From Roseateles toxinivorans (GTDB lineage Bacteria > Pseudomonadota > Gammaproteobacteria > Burkholderiales > Burkholderiaceae_C): 64,000 bases of DNA. Of the stretch, positions 8,295 through 16,376 are shown in pieces (position 1 is the stretch's first letter; each line of letters opens with the position of its first letter). The stretch lies in NCBI RefSeq assembly GCF_004362525.1, contig NZ_SNXS01000002.1:496001-560000 (forward strand), given 5' to 3'. The notes below the pieces were generated by a model. That model was not told the origin of the DNA and did no database searches. It saw only the letters and a list, made by a program, of their open reading frames with translations. The position numbers and the translations under genes were made by a program.

Positions 8295-9554
8295 TCAGCG
8301 GCGCGCGCGGCGCGCGATCAGCGACTTCGCATCGGCCAGCGCCGTCTTGATGTCCTTGCCCTCGGCCACCACCTTCTCGAATTCGTCGCGGATGATGTCG
8401 GTGGCCACCGCGTCGTACTTGCTGACCGGAATCGCCGGTACCTTGGCCGCAATGTCGCGCCACAGCAGCCGCGCCTTCTGGCCGCCGAGGAAGGCGATCG
8501 GCTCGTCCATCAGCGCGTCCTGGTGCGCGGCGATCAGCGCCGGGAAGGTGTCGAGCACGCGCAGCGAATTCAGCTGCGTGTCCTTGTTGGCGGTCATGAA
8601 GCGGATGAAGTCCCAGGCCTCGGGCTTGTGCGCGGCCTTCTTCGGTATCGCGTAGAACGAGCCACCGTAGGAGCCGTACAGGCCACCGGGCAGATTGGCC
8701 GAGCGCCACTTGCCCGCGGTGTCGGGTGCCAGCCAGTTCTTCAGATGGCCGGTCAACCAGGCGCCCATCATCTGCGTGGCGATGCGCCCCTGCTTGAAGC
8801 CGGCCGCCCATTCATTGGTCCAGGATGTGGCCTTGGCATCAAGCCCGGCCTGGCGGGCCTCTCGGCCCAGTTCGAAGGCACGCACGAAGCGCGGGCTGTC
8901 GACCAGCACCTGGCCCTTGGCGTCGAAGTAGATGCCCTCGCCGTCCTTCAGGCCGGCGCGCAGCGCGATGTCGCGCAGATCGGCGGCATCGGCCAACAGG
9001 TAGGCGCCGGTGGCGGCCTTGATCTTCTTGCCGGCGGCGATATAGCTGGCCCAGTCCCGGGTCAGATCGGCTTCGGTGACGCCGGCCTTGTCGATGATGT
9101 CCTTGCGGTACAGCAGGGTGCCCGGGCCGATGTCGGTGGGCATGGCGGCCAGCGCGCCGCTGCTGCTGGTCGCCTGCGTGTAGGTGTAGCGCACGAACTG
9201 CTCGCGCAGCGCCAGGCCGTTGAAGGGCGGTTTGGCCAGGTCTTCCAGGCCGCCGCTCTCGGCGAACTTGCCGATGAAGCGCAGGTCCAGCGCCATCACA
9301 TCGGGCAGGCCCGAGCCGGTGGCCAGGGCGGTGGTCATCGCCGTGTGGTGGTCGGCGTACTGCAGCGAGATGATCTTCAGCTCGACGTTCGGGTACTGCC
9401 TGTTCCAGGCCGGCACGGCTGCCTTGGCGGCGCGGTCCAGATCGGGGAAGGTGGCCACGGTCAGCGTGGTCTTCTGTTGCGCCTGCGCCGGGGCAAGCAG
9501 GACGGCGGCGAGGGCCAGGGTAGCGAGCTTCATGGACATGGGGGCGGTCTCCAT
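8295..9554 (-). CDS. sugar ABC transporter periplasmic binding protein
   Basis: Encodes 419 residues with a signal peptide (MKLATLALAAVLLAPAQAQQ) and a family 1 extracellular solute-binding fold: LTVATFPDLDRAAKAAVPAWNRQYPNVELKI near the N terminus, GPGTLLYRKDII and GSYGGSFYAIPKKAAHKPEAWDFIRFM later. Alternative starts at 9554, 9539 and 9533 all keep the signal peptide. GAGG precedes the first and GGAG the second. It captures the sugar in the periplasm and hands it to the two permeases encoded immediately downstream. The ligand is inferred as a beta-glucoside from the GH1 neighbour. Confidence 0.92.
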   Translation of the reverse strand: METAPMSMKLATLALAAVLLAPAQAQQKTTLTVATFPDLDRAAKAAVPAWNRQYPNVELKIISLQYADHHTAMTTALATGSGLPDVMALDLRFIGKFAESGGLEDLAKPPFNGLALREQFVRYTYTQATSSSGALAAMPTDIGPGTLLYRKDIIDKAGVTEADLTRDWASYIAAGKKIKAATGAYLLADAADLRDIALRAGLKDGEGIYFDAKGQVLVDSPRFVRAFELGREARQAGLDAKATSWTNEWAAGFKQGRIATQMMGAWLTGHLKNWLAPDTAGKWRSANLPGGLYGSYGGSFYAIPKKAAHKPEAWDFIRFMTANKDTQLNSLRVLDTFPALIAAHQDALMDEPIAFLGGQKARLLWRDIAAKVPAIPVSKYDAVATDIIRDEFEKVVAEGKDIKTALADAKSLIARRARR

Positions 9555-9597
9555 TGAGGTTCCCTCGGATTAGAGCCTCAACGGAGGGGTTTGAAGG

Positions 9598-9613
9598 CCG
9601 GGCCAAGGCCCGG
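9598..9613 (-). terminator. GC hairpin between receptor and binding-protein genes
   Basis: CCGGGCC/GGCCCGG forms a perfect 7-bp stem with a two-base loop in the 83-bp gap between the TonB-receptor stop and the binding-protein start. No T-run follows on the minus strand, so it is more likely a processing or partial-attenuation structure than a full terminator. It could set different expression levels for the receptor and the ABC genes. Confidence 0.35.
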
Positions 9614-9637
9614 GCATACGCACAATCCCTTCTCGAC

Positions 9638-12040
9638 TTAGAAGTTGTAGCCCGCATTGATCGCAAAGGTGCGCGGTGCGATGTACTGCGCCGTCCAGAT
9701 CGGGTTGGCGAACGAGCCCGCGCTGCCGGCACTGGTCTTCACCCTGGCGTCCGACAGATTGCGAATGAAGGCATCGACGTACCAGTTCTTCTTGGCGCTG
9801 TAGCGCAGGCCCACGTCGGCGGTCGAGTAGGCCTTCTGTCGGTCACCGTCGCCCAGGTTGAAGACCGACAGCCAGTTCGCCGTCTGGTAGTGGTAGCTGA
9901 TGCGCGGCGCCAGCGTGTTGCCGTCGCTGAGGTTGAAGGTGTGCTCGTACTGCAGCTGCAGCGCGAACTTGGGCGCGTGCGGCAGCTCGTTGCCGGTTAC
10001 CCTCAGGCAGTTGCCGCCCAGCGCCGGGTCGAAGCAGGCCGGCAGCTGATAGTCGTTCGATGCGGCGACGAGTTCCCCGAGCTTGGTTTTTGTGTAGGAC
10101 AGGGTCAGCCCCAGCTTGCCGTCGTTGCCGACCCGGGCGGCCAGCTCGGCCTCCAGGCCCGAGACCTTGGCGCCCTCGGCATTGCTGTAGGCGAACTGCC
10201 GGTTGCCATTGACGATCACCGGCGCGCTGAACTGGAAATCCTTGAAGTTCATGTGGTACGCGCTCAGATTGAAGGTCATCCGGCCGTCCATCAGCGTGCT
10301 CTTCAGACCCGCTTCGTAGTTGGTCAGGGTCTCGGGGCCGTAGTGCAGACCACCGTCGCCCGAGCCGCCCGATTTGTAGCCGGTGGAGATGCTGCCGTAG
10401 ACCATCATGTCCTTGCTGAGGTCGTAGTTGGCGCGCAGCAGATAGGTGGTCTTGCTGCCGGTGTAGTGGGCGTCGTTGATATTGCCGGCGCTGTAGCCAT
10501 TGCCCGGCTGGGTGGGGTCCAGTCCGGCGTTCAGCGGCACTTGCGGCACGGTCGCGTCATAGGTCCAGAACCAGCCGCGGCCGCCGATGTTCTTGCGGTC
10601 GTCATGGGTGTAACGCAGGCCGCCGGTGAGGTGCAGCGCATCGGTCACATTGAAGGTGATCTGGCCGAACACGGCCTTGGAGTCCACCGTCTCCTTGGGC
10701 TGGATGAAGGAGCCCTGCCAGCCCACGGTGCCCTGCTGCGTGCCGTTCATGATCGGGATGTCGAAGCGTATGCCGTTGTCCTCGGCCGCGTAATAGACGC
10801 CCAGCATCCAGTCGAGGTTCTTCTTGCCGGTGGACTGCAGGGTCAGCTCATGGCTGTAGTTGTTGTACTTGGACCAGACCGTGTTGTCTTCCTGATGATT
10901 GGCACCGGTGGTGAAGCTGGTCGGGATCTGCACACCCAGATCCTGGTCATAGGTGCCCGAGCCCTTGAAGCGGCCTATGCCCGCCACATAGGCCAGGCTC
11001 ATGCCGTTGAAGTCGTACTCGACGCGGCTGCGCACGGCGGTGGCGTCACGCGACAGCGAAGGCGCGGTGTCGATCAAGGCAGACCAGAACTTCTCGCCGG
11101 CGCGCGGCGTCTGCATCAGGCTCATCGAGGGCGTGCCACGGTCGCGGAACTGCTCGAACGACAGGTCCCAGCGCAGCTCGTTCGATGGCTTGAACAGGAA
11201 GCTGACGCGTGCCGCGCTCTGGTTCTGCGCGTTGTACTTCGGCCCGCCCTGCACGAACAGATTCGGGTTCAGCGCCTGGAAGCCTGTCAGGCTGCCGCCG
11301 TTGGCGGCCGCATAGGCCGTCTGCTGGCTGGCAAGCGAGAGCTGGGGCGAGCGCTGATAGTCCACATAGCCGTCATGCTGTTCGTGGACAAAGGCAAAGC
11401 GCATCGCCAGCGTGTCGTTGATCGGCACATTGACGGCGCCCCGCGCGCCCAGGCGGTTGTAGCTGCCGACGCCGCCCTCGAAGTAGCCCGATTGGCTCTT
11501 CAGCACCGGCTTGGCGGTCTTCAGATTGATCGTGCCTACGGTCGAGTTGCGACCCCACAGCGTGCCCTGCGGGCCGCGCAGCACCTCCAGGCCATCGAGG
11601 TCGAACAGCAGGGTCGAGGCGCCCTCGGGCCGCGGCGAGAACACGCCATCGACGAACAGCGCGACCTCGGGGTCTGCGTACTCGGTCTTGGCGCTGTCGT
11701 TGCCGATGCCGCGCAAGGTGATGCTGACGATGCCATGGTCGCCCTGGCCCGTGCCCTGCAGGCTGGGCACGAGGTTGAAGACATCGAGCAGGGTCTGGGC
11801 GTGCACGTCTTCCAGTGCCGATGCGCTGACGGCGGTGATGGCCACCGGAGTCTTCTGCAGCGAGGTCGTCTTCTTGGTGGCCGTCACGGTGACCACGGGC
11901 AGCTTGGTGGGATCGGCCGCCGTGCCCTCAGCAGGGGCCGTCTGCGCGCAGACCGAGCCGGCGCCGGCCAACAGCGTGATCACGGCCAGCTGGACGGGCG
12001 TGCCCAGAAACATCCGGGGCTTGGGTGAGCGAGTCGTCAT
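9638..12040 (-). CDS. TonB-dependent outer-membrane receptor (beta-glucoside uptake)
   Basis: Encodes 800 residues from the ATG at 12040, preceded by AGGAG. It has a signal peptide ending near SVCAQ. The plug domain carries KTPVAITAVSASALEDVHAQTLLDVFNLVPSL, then PEVALFVDGVFSPR and the plug region VLRGPQGTLWGRNSTVGTINL. A 22-strand barrel follows, closing with a C-terminal aromatic (AINAGYNF). It resembles the sugar-type receptors of Caulobacter and Xanthomonas more than siderophore receptors. Its position, divergent from a halogenase homologue and upstream of an ABC sugar importer, supports carbohydrate transport. Expression is probably LacI-controlled through operators at 12156-12203. Confidence 0.93.
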   Translation of the reverse strand: MTTRSPKPRMFLGTPVQLAVITLLAGAGSVCAQTAPAEGTAADPTKLPVVTVTATKKTTSLQKTPVAITAVSASALEDVHAQTLLDVFNLVPSLQGTGQGDHGIVSITLRGIGNDSAKTEYADPEVALFVDGVFSPRPEGASTLLFDLDGLEVLRGPQGTLWGRNSTVGTINLKTAKPVLKSQSGYFEGGVGSYNRLGARGAVNVPINDTLAMRFAFVHEQHDGYVDYQRSPQLSLASQQTAYAAANGGSLTGFQALNPNLFVQGGPKYNAQNQSAARVSFLFKPSNELRWDLSFEQFRDRGTPSMSLMQTPRAGEKFWSALIDTAPSLSRDATAVRSRVEYDFNGMSLAYVAGIGRFKGSGTYDQDLGVQIPTSFTTGANHQEDNTVWSKYNNYSHELTLQSTGKKNLDWMLGVYYAAEDNGIRFDIPIMNGTQQGTVGWQGSFIQPKETVDSKAVFGQITFNVTDALHLTGGLRYTHDDRKNIGGRGWFWTYDATVPQVPLNAGLDPTQPGNGYSAGNINDAHYTGSKTTYLLRANYDLSKDMMVYGSISTGYKSGGSGDGGLHYGPETLTNYEAGLKSTLMDGRMTFNLSAYHMNFKDFQFSAPVIVNGNRQFAYSNAEGAKVSGLEAELAARVGNDGKLGLTLSYTKTKLGELVAASNDYQLPACFDPALGGNCLRVTGNELPHAPKFALQLQYEHTFNLSDGNTLAPRISYHYQTANWLSVFNLGDGDRQKAYSTADVGLRYSAKKNWYVDAFIRNLSDARVKTSAGSAGSFANPIWTAQYIAPRTFAINAGYNF

Positions 12041-12141
12041 GTTGTCTCCTGTTGTGGATGGGTGCATGGCACCCAGCGGTTGACCTGTTGTCGGTCTTTG
12101 TTCGCCGGCTTGCGGCGACATTTCTCATGATCCGGGGCGGA

Positions 12142-12170
12142 TGGTAATCAGCCGATGACAACGTTGTCAA
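12142..12170 (-). promoter_or_regulatory. putative sigma-70 promoter of the TonB receptor operon
   Basis: On the minus strand TTGACA (12165-12170) and TTACCA (12142-12147) are 17 bp apart, an acceptable -35/-10 pair. The -35 hexamer lies inside the first LacI-like operator, which would let the repressor block it directly. Inferred from sequence only. Confidence 0.5.
12156..12169. promoter_or_regulatory. LacI-type operator 1
   Basis: TGACAACGTTGTCA is a perfect 14-bp palindrome with the central CG typical of LacI/GalR-family sites. An almost identical copy lies 34 bp away, about three helical turns, in the receptor/halogenase divergent promoter. The LacI gene at 13843-14922 is the obvious candidate binder. 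Confidence 0.8.
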
Positions 12171-12192
12171 TTGGAATCTCATGGATTTATGA
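12164..12192 (+). promoter_or_regulatory. putative sigma-70 promoter of the halogenase gene
   Basis: TTGTCA (12164-12169) and TTATGA (12187-12192) are separated by 17 bp on the plus strand. Both hexamers overlap the two LacI-type operators, so repressor binding would shut both divergent promoters. The leader to the ATG at 12293 would be about 95 bases. Confidence 0.5.
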
Positions 12193-12203
12193 CAACGTTG
12201 TCG
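12190..12203. promoter_or_regulatory. LacI-type operator 2
   Basis: TGACAACGTTGTCG carries the same GACAACGTTGTC core as operator 1. The two sites are in phase on the helix, suggesting cooperative binding of LacI dimers or a tetramer over both divergent promoters. Confidence 0.78.
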
Positions 12204-12292
12204 TTTTCCCTAGTTCGCCTACTCGACAGGGCCGGTCAACACTACAGTTGCCGCAGTGTCCCCTATGGTTTGTTTCGAAAAAGGTGAAACGC

Positions 12293-13846
12293 ATGAAGCC
12301 CATCCAAGAGGTCTTGATCGTCGGTGGCGGCACGGCGGGCTGGCTGACTGCCGCCTTCTTGGCCAAGACCCTGGGCACGGCCGCTGGGGGCGTGAAGATC
12401 ACGTTGATCGAGTCCAGCGAGATCGGCATCATCGGCGTCGGCGAGGGCACCTTCCCGTCGATCAAGGGCACGCTGGCGGCCATAGGCATTGACGAGGCCT
12501 GCTTCATCCGTGCCTGCAATGCGACCTTCAAGCAGGGCATACGTTTCGATCACTGGGTGCGGCCGCCCGGCACGGCCGGCCATGACCACTACTTCCATCC
12601 TTTCAGCGCGCCCAGTCAGCGCCCCGGCGGGCCCGAGCTGCTGCCCTACTGGCTGCTCGGCGCGGCCCGCGGCAACACGGCCTTCGCCGAGGCCGCGACC
12701 CTGCAGAAGCGCGTTGCCGATGCTTCGCACGGCCCGAAGCGCTTCACCGATGCCGACTTCATCGGCCCCCTCAACTACGCCTATCACTTCGACGCCGGCC
12801 GCTTTGCTGCGCTGCTGTGCGAGCACGGCCAGTCGCTGGGCGTGCAGCAGCTGATCGGCACGGTGGAGCGGGTCGAGCTGGCCGAAGACGGTGCGATTGG
12901 CTCGGTCGTGACGCGCGAGCATGGCTCGCTGACCGCCGACCTCTACATCGACTGCACTGGTTTCCGCGCCGCACTGATAGGCACTGCACTGGGCTCGCCG
13001 TTTCGCAACATCAACGACCAGCTGTTCGTTGACCGCGCGGTGGCCGTGCAGGTGCCTTACGAAGGGCCCGACAGCCAGAACCATCCAATAGCCTCGTACA
13101 CCATATCGACTGCCCACGAGGCCGGCTGGACCTGGGACATCGGCCTGCAGCAGCGCCGTGGCGTGGGCTACGTCTATTCCAGTCGCCACACCGACGATGG
13201 CCGCGCCGAAGACGTGCTGCGCGGCTATATCGGCCCTGCCGCCGAGACGCTGAGCCCGCGGCTCCTCAAGCTCAATGTCGGCTACCGCGAGGTGCAATGG
13301 GTGAAGAACTGCGTGGCCGTGGGCCTGAGCGGCGGCTTTCTCGAACCACTCGAATCATCGGGCATAGGCCTGATCGAAACGGCGGCCTATCTGGTCGGCT
13401 TTCTGTTCCCGGCCGATGGCAACATCGCGCCGGCGGCCCGGCAGTTCAACGACCAGATGAAGGCGCGCTATGAGCGCATTGTCGATTTCGTCAAGATGCA
13501 CTACTGCCTGACGCAGCGCAGCGATACCGACTTCTGGCGCGACAACGCCGATCCGCGCTCGGTGCCCGACTCGCTGCGCGAGAAGCTGGCGATGTGGCGC
13601 TGCCGGCCGCCGCACCGGCTGGACTTCGTCACCGACCTGGAGATGTACCCGCCGTCGAGCTGGCAGTACGTTCTGCACGGCATGGAATTCGGCTGCGATA
13701 TCAGCGCCAGCCGCGCCGCCTACCCGCGCATCGACGATGCGCGCAAGGAGTTCCAGATGATTCGGCAACTGTCCGAGCACGCGCTGGGCGATCTGCCCAC
13801 ACATCGCGCACTGGTCGAGCGCATGTGCGCACGCGCGGCGGTTTAG
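12293..13846 (+). CDS. FAD-dependent tryptophan-halogenase-family protein
   Basis: Encodes 517 residues from the ATG at 12293 (AAGGTG upstream). The FAD-binding VGGGTAGW is at residues 10-17. NATFKQGIRF places a Lys (about 80) where PrnA/RebH have catalytic Lys79, and FLEPLESSGI contains the Glu matching Glu346. The WxWxIP signature is altered to WTWDIG. A reduced flavin from a partner reductase would form HOCl or HOBr. No reductase or biosynthetic cluster is nearby. Relatives recur beside TonB sugar receptors in Caulobacter, Brevundimonas and Xanthomonas, where their role is unsettled. Its promoter shares LacI operators with the receptor. Confidence 0.88.
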   Translation: MKPIQEVLIVGGGTAGWLTAAFLAKTLGTAAGGVKITLIESSEIGIIGVGEGTFPSIKGTLAAIGIDEACFIRACNATFKQGIRFDHWVRPPGTAGHDHYFHPFSAPSQRPGGPELLPYWLLGAARGNTAFAEAATLQKRVADASHGPKRFTDADFIGPLNYAYHFDAGRFAALLCEHGQSLGVQQLIGTVERVELAEDGAIGSVVTREHGSLTADLYIDCTGFRAALIGTALGSPFRNINDQLFVDRAVAVQVPYEGPDSQNHPIASYTISTAHEAGWTWDIGLQQRRGVGYVYSSRHTDDGRAEDVLRGYIGPAAETLSPRLLKLNVGYREVQWVKNCVAVGLSGGFLEPLESSGIGLIETAAYLVGFLFPADGNIAPAARQFNDQMKARYERIVDFVKMHYCLTQRSDTDFWRDNADPRSVPDSLREKLAMWRCRPPHRLDFVTDLEMYPPSSWQYVLHGMEFGCDISASRAAYPRIDDARKEFQMIRQLSEHALGDLPTHRALVERMCARAAV

Positions 13847-14922
13847 CGTTTTCTGGCCTTGCCCGCCACGCGGGCCGGGCGATCAAACGGCGCGCTGGTC
13901 GAGTCGCGTACCACCAGCTCGTAGGGCAGCACGCGGTGCAGGCTGGCCTCGGTCGGCGGCTCGGCATCGCTGCGGTTCGCGCCGATCAGCATCTCCACCG
14001 CCGTGCGTGCCATCTGGTCCACCGGCTGGCGCACCGTGGTCAGCGGCGGCCAGACCAGGCCGGCCGCCGGTGAATCGTCGAAGCCGGCGATCGACAGATC
14101 GGCCGGCACAGCCAGGCCCAGGCGCTGCGCCGCGGCCAGCACACCCAGCGCCATATCGTCATTGCTGGCAAACACGGCCGTGGGCCGCACGCGCCGGCTC
14201 AGCAACTGGTGCGCGCCCTCGACGCCGGTCTTGAAAGTGAAGTCGCCCTGGTGCACCAGCTCCGGGTCAACGGCCAGACCATGGGCGCGCATCGCATTGT
14301 CAAAGCCCTGGTAGCGCCGCGCCGAGGCCGCCTGGTCGGTCGCGCCCTTGATGAAGGCGATGCGCTCATGGCCGAGGCTTATCAGGAGATTGGTCACCTC
14401 CTCGGCCGCATGCACATCGTCCATGCAGACGCTGGGCTGACCCTTGACTTGGCGGCCCGGCGACATCAGCACGCAGGGCGTCTGGCTTTCACGCAGGGCC
14501 TTCAGCACCTTGGGGTTGTCGCACAGCGGCGGCGTCAGCACCATGCCGTCGGGGCGCAGCGCCGAGACCATGCGCTCGACCTGTTGGTCGATATCGGCTG
14601 CGTCGTTGTGCAGCGACTCCACCACCAGGTGGTAGCCAGCCTCGCGGCAGCGCAGGGTGGCGCCCTTCTGCACACCGGCCACAAAGGCCGCGCTGGGGTC
14701 GTAGTAGAGCAGACCGATCAGAAAGGAGCGCGCGCCCGCCAGGCTGCGCGCCGACAGCTTGGGCCGGTACTTCAGCGCCGCCACCACCTTGAGCACCTGC
14801 TCGCGCGTGGCCTCCTGCACGCCGGGCTCCTGATTGAGCACCCGCGACACCGTCTTGATCGACACGCCGGCCTGTGCGGCCACATCCACAATCGTCGGTG
14901 CTGAACCTGCTCTGCTTGCCAC
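13843..14922 (-). CDS. LacI-family transcriptional repressor of the sugar locus
   Basis: Encodes 359 residues from a GTG at 14922, with AAGGA about ten bases upstream. The N-terminal helix-turn-helix reads TIVDVAAQAGVSIKTVSRVLN, followed by the hinge YRPKLSARSLAG and a periplasmic-binding-protein-like effector domain (FLIGLLYYDPSAAFVAGVQ; ASNDDMALGVLAAAQRLG; DLSIAGFDDSP). The 3' end overlaps the halogenase 3' end by 4 bp on the opposite strand. It probably binds the twin palindromes at 12156-12203 and is released by a beta-glucoside or its product. A C-terminal basic tail (PARVAGKARKR) is unusual but short. Confidence 0.93.
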   Translation of the reverse strand: MASRAGSAPTIVDVAAQAGVSIKTVSRVLNQEPGVQEATREQVLKVVAALKYRPKLSARSLAGARSFLIGLLYYDPSAAFVAGVQKGATLRCREAGYHLVVESLHNDAADIDQQVERMVSALRPDGMVLTPPLCDNPKVLKALRESQTPCVLMSPGRQVKGQPSVCMDDVHAAEEVTNLLISLGHERIAFIKGATDQAASARRYQGFDNAMRAHGLAVDPELVHQGDFTFKTGVEGAHQLLSRRVRPTAVFASNDDMALGVLAAAQRLGLAVPADLSIAGFDDSPAAGLVWPPLTTVRQPVDQMARTAVEMLIGANRSDAEPPTEASLHRVLPYELVVRDSTSAPFDRPARVAGKARKR

Positions 14923-14963
14923 GGGGCTTGATCCTTTAGTGAGGGGAGCACTGTGCCACAGAC

Positions 14964-14999
14964 AAAGAAAAAGCCGGCCGTCCTTGCGGACGCCGACTT
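14964..14999 (-). terminator. rho-independent terminator of the HU gene
   Basis: On the minus strand, about 20 bases after the HU stop, GTCC-GCAA-GGAC sits in a longer GC-rich stem and is followed by TTTTTCTTTG. This is a conventional intrinsic terminator for the strongly expressed HU gene. Confidence 0.75.
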
Positions 15000-15020
15000 C
15001 GCTACAAGGCTGAGCCCTGC

Positions 15021-15413
15021 TTACTTCTTGGCCTTCTTGACGGCAGCCTTGGCAGCCGGCTTTGCAGCAGCTTTGGCGGCGGGCTTGGCAGCCTTGGCCG
15101 GAGCGGCGGCGACCTTGGCGGCCTTGCGTGCTGCAGCCTTGGGATCAACGGCAGCCTTGAACGTGGCGCCCGGGGTGAACTTGGGCAGCTTGGCGGCAGC
15201 GATCTTGATCTTGGCGCCGGTGCTGGGGTTCACGCCCGAACGGGCGGCACGTGCGTGCTGCTTGAACGAACCAAAGCCAGGGATGGCCACTGCGCCGCCC
15301 TTTTTCACCGTGGTGACGACTGCGTCCAGCAGCGTCTCGAGGATGCGGCCGGCTTCGGCCTTGGTCAGCGCATGCTTGGTGGCCAGGTGTTCAATCAGTT
15401 CGGTCTTGTTCAT
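15021..15413 (-). CDS. HU-family DNA-binding protein with a histone-H1-like tail
   Basis: Encodes 130 residues from the ATG at 15413 (MNKTELIEHLATKHALTK). The HU/IHF core covers about residues 1-90 and includes GFGSF and the DNA-embracing arm ARSGVNPSTGAKIKI. A tail of about 40 residues follows, made almost wholly of Ala, Lys and Pro (AAKPAAKAAAKPAAKAAVK), like mycobacterial HupB or eukaryotic H1. It should bend and compact nucleoid DNA; the tail adds non-specific binding. The longer frame to 15515 lacks coding character and is rejected. A terminator follows. Confidence 0.93.
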   Translation of the reverse strand: MNKTELIEHLATKHALTKAEAGRILETLLDAVVTTVKKGGAVAIPGFGSFKQHARAARSGVNPSTGAKIKIAAAKLPKFTPGATFKAAVDPKAAARKAAKVAAAPAKAAKPAAKAAAKPAAKAAVKKAKK

Positions 15414-15564
15414 TCCAGAGTCTTTTCTCAAGTGATGCCCGACCATCTCGGGCGGCGCTATTGTCGTTGAAACGCCGACCCTGCCTGGGAGCGGGCCGCA
15501 ACGCCGCGCCGCCAATGAGTGAATCCTGCGCGGATTTGCCCTCCGAGCGGGCAGGCACCGATGG

Positions 15565-15594
15565 TTGACAGGTGCATGGCAGGTGGCCTACATT
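15565..15594 (+). promoter_or_regulatory. putative promoter of the GntR-led operon
   Basis: A consensus TTGACA (15565-15570) is followed after 18 bp by TACATT (15589-15594). The ATG is 25 bp further on. The short leader contains CTATAGGTCTAG, which could serve as an autoregulatory GntR site, but this is weak. Confidence 0.45.
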
Positions 15595-15618
15595 CCAGAT
15601 AATCCTCTATAGGTCTAG

Positions 15619-16365
15619 ATGAATATGGAATCACCCCCGATGAAGCTGGTCAGCCAGTCCGCCGGCCAGAGCCGCTATGGCGCGCTGGCCGCCGCGTTGA
15701 AGGCGCGCATCGTGGCTGGTGAATGGCCGCCTGGCAGCGCCTTGCCGGCCGAGCAGACCTTGGCCACCGAGCATGGCGTGGCCCTGGGCACGATGCGTCA
15801 GGCCCTGGCCCTGCTGGTCGATGAGGGTCTGGTCAAGCGCATCCATGGCCGCGGCACCTTTGTCTGCTCGGGGCTGACCGGCGCGCCGATGCTGCGCTTC
15901 TTTCGCTTCGGCGACGGCGCGGGCGAGGTGCCGGTGTCGCGCATCGTCTCGCGTCAGGTGCTGGCCGCGCCGGCAGCCGTGGCGCGGGCGCTCGGCGTAG
16001 GGCCGGGCGATGCGACGCTGCGCCTGCGCCGCCTGCGCTCGCTCGACGATGTGCCGCGCCTGGTCGAGGAGATCTGGCTGCCCCTGCCGCTTTGCTCGGC
16101 CTTGCAGGACGGTGATACGTCCGCCTGGGGTGACCTGCTCTATCCGCATCTGGCGGCGGCCTGTGGGGTGCATGTGCACCGCGCCGTCGATGAGATCGGC
16201 TTCGGCCAGCTCAACGCTGCCGATGCAAAGGCACTGAAGCTGCCGACGGGCCACCCCAGTGCGGTGGTGCGACGGCAGGCCTTCGACCTGACCGGGCGTT
16301 GCGTCGAATGCCGCACCACGCGGGGTGATGCGAATGCCTTCCAGTACACCGTATTCATTACCTGA
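15619..16365 (+). CDS. GntR-family regulator with UTRA domain
   Basis: Encodes 248 residues. The winged helix-turn-helix is at residues 20-80 (RYGALAAALKARIVAGEWPPGSALPAEQTLA; GVALGTMRQALALLVDEGLVKRIHGRGTFV), followed by a HutC-type UTRA effector domain of about 150 residues ending in AFQYTVFIT. Such regulators usually repress the adjacent catabolic or transport genes until a ligand binds. It is 11 bp upstream of a Bug binding protein in the same direction and so probably controls the 15619-19237 unit. Confidence 0.9.
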   Translation: MNMESPPMKLVSQSAGQSRYGALAAALKARIVAGEWPPGSALPAEQTLATEHGVALGTMRQALALLVDEGLVKRIHGRGTFVCSGLTGAPMLRFFRFGDGAGEVPVSRIVSRQVLAAPAAVARALGVGPGDATLRLRRLRSLDDVPRLVEEIWLPLPLCSALQDGDTSAWGDLLYPHLAAACGVHVHRAVDEIGFGQLNAADAKALKLPTGHPSAVVRRQAFDLTGRCVECRTTRGDANAFQYTVFIT

Positions 16366-16376
16366 AAGGGACGATC

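Noticed and set aside
9554-12028. An 824-residue frame on the plus strand opposite the TonB receptor
   Set aside because: It is antisense to a receptor with clear plug and barrel motifs. The composition is a GC-bias shadow with no domain pattern or ribosome site.
12293-13846. Halogenase gene as part of a natural-product biosynthetic cluster
   Set aside because: No PKS, NRPS, prenyltransferase or flavin reductase genes lie nearby; all neighbours are sugar transport and regulation genes.
15021-15160. Repetitive DNA at the 3' end of the HU gene as a separate repeat element
   Set aside because: The repeats encode the alanine/lysine/proline tail in frame, so they are coding repeats.
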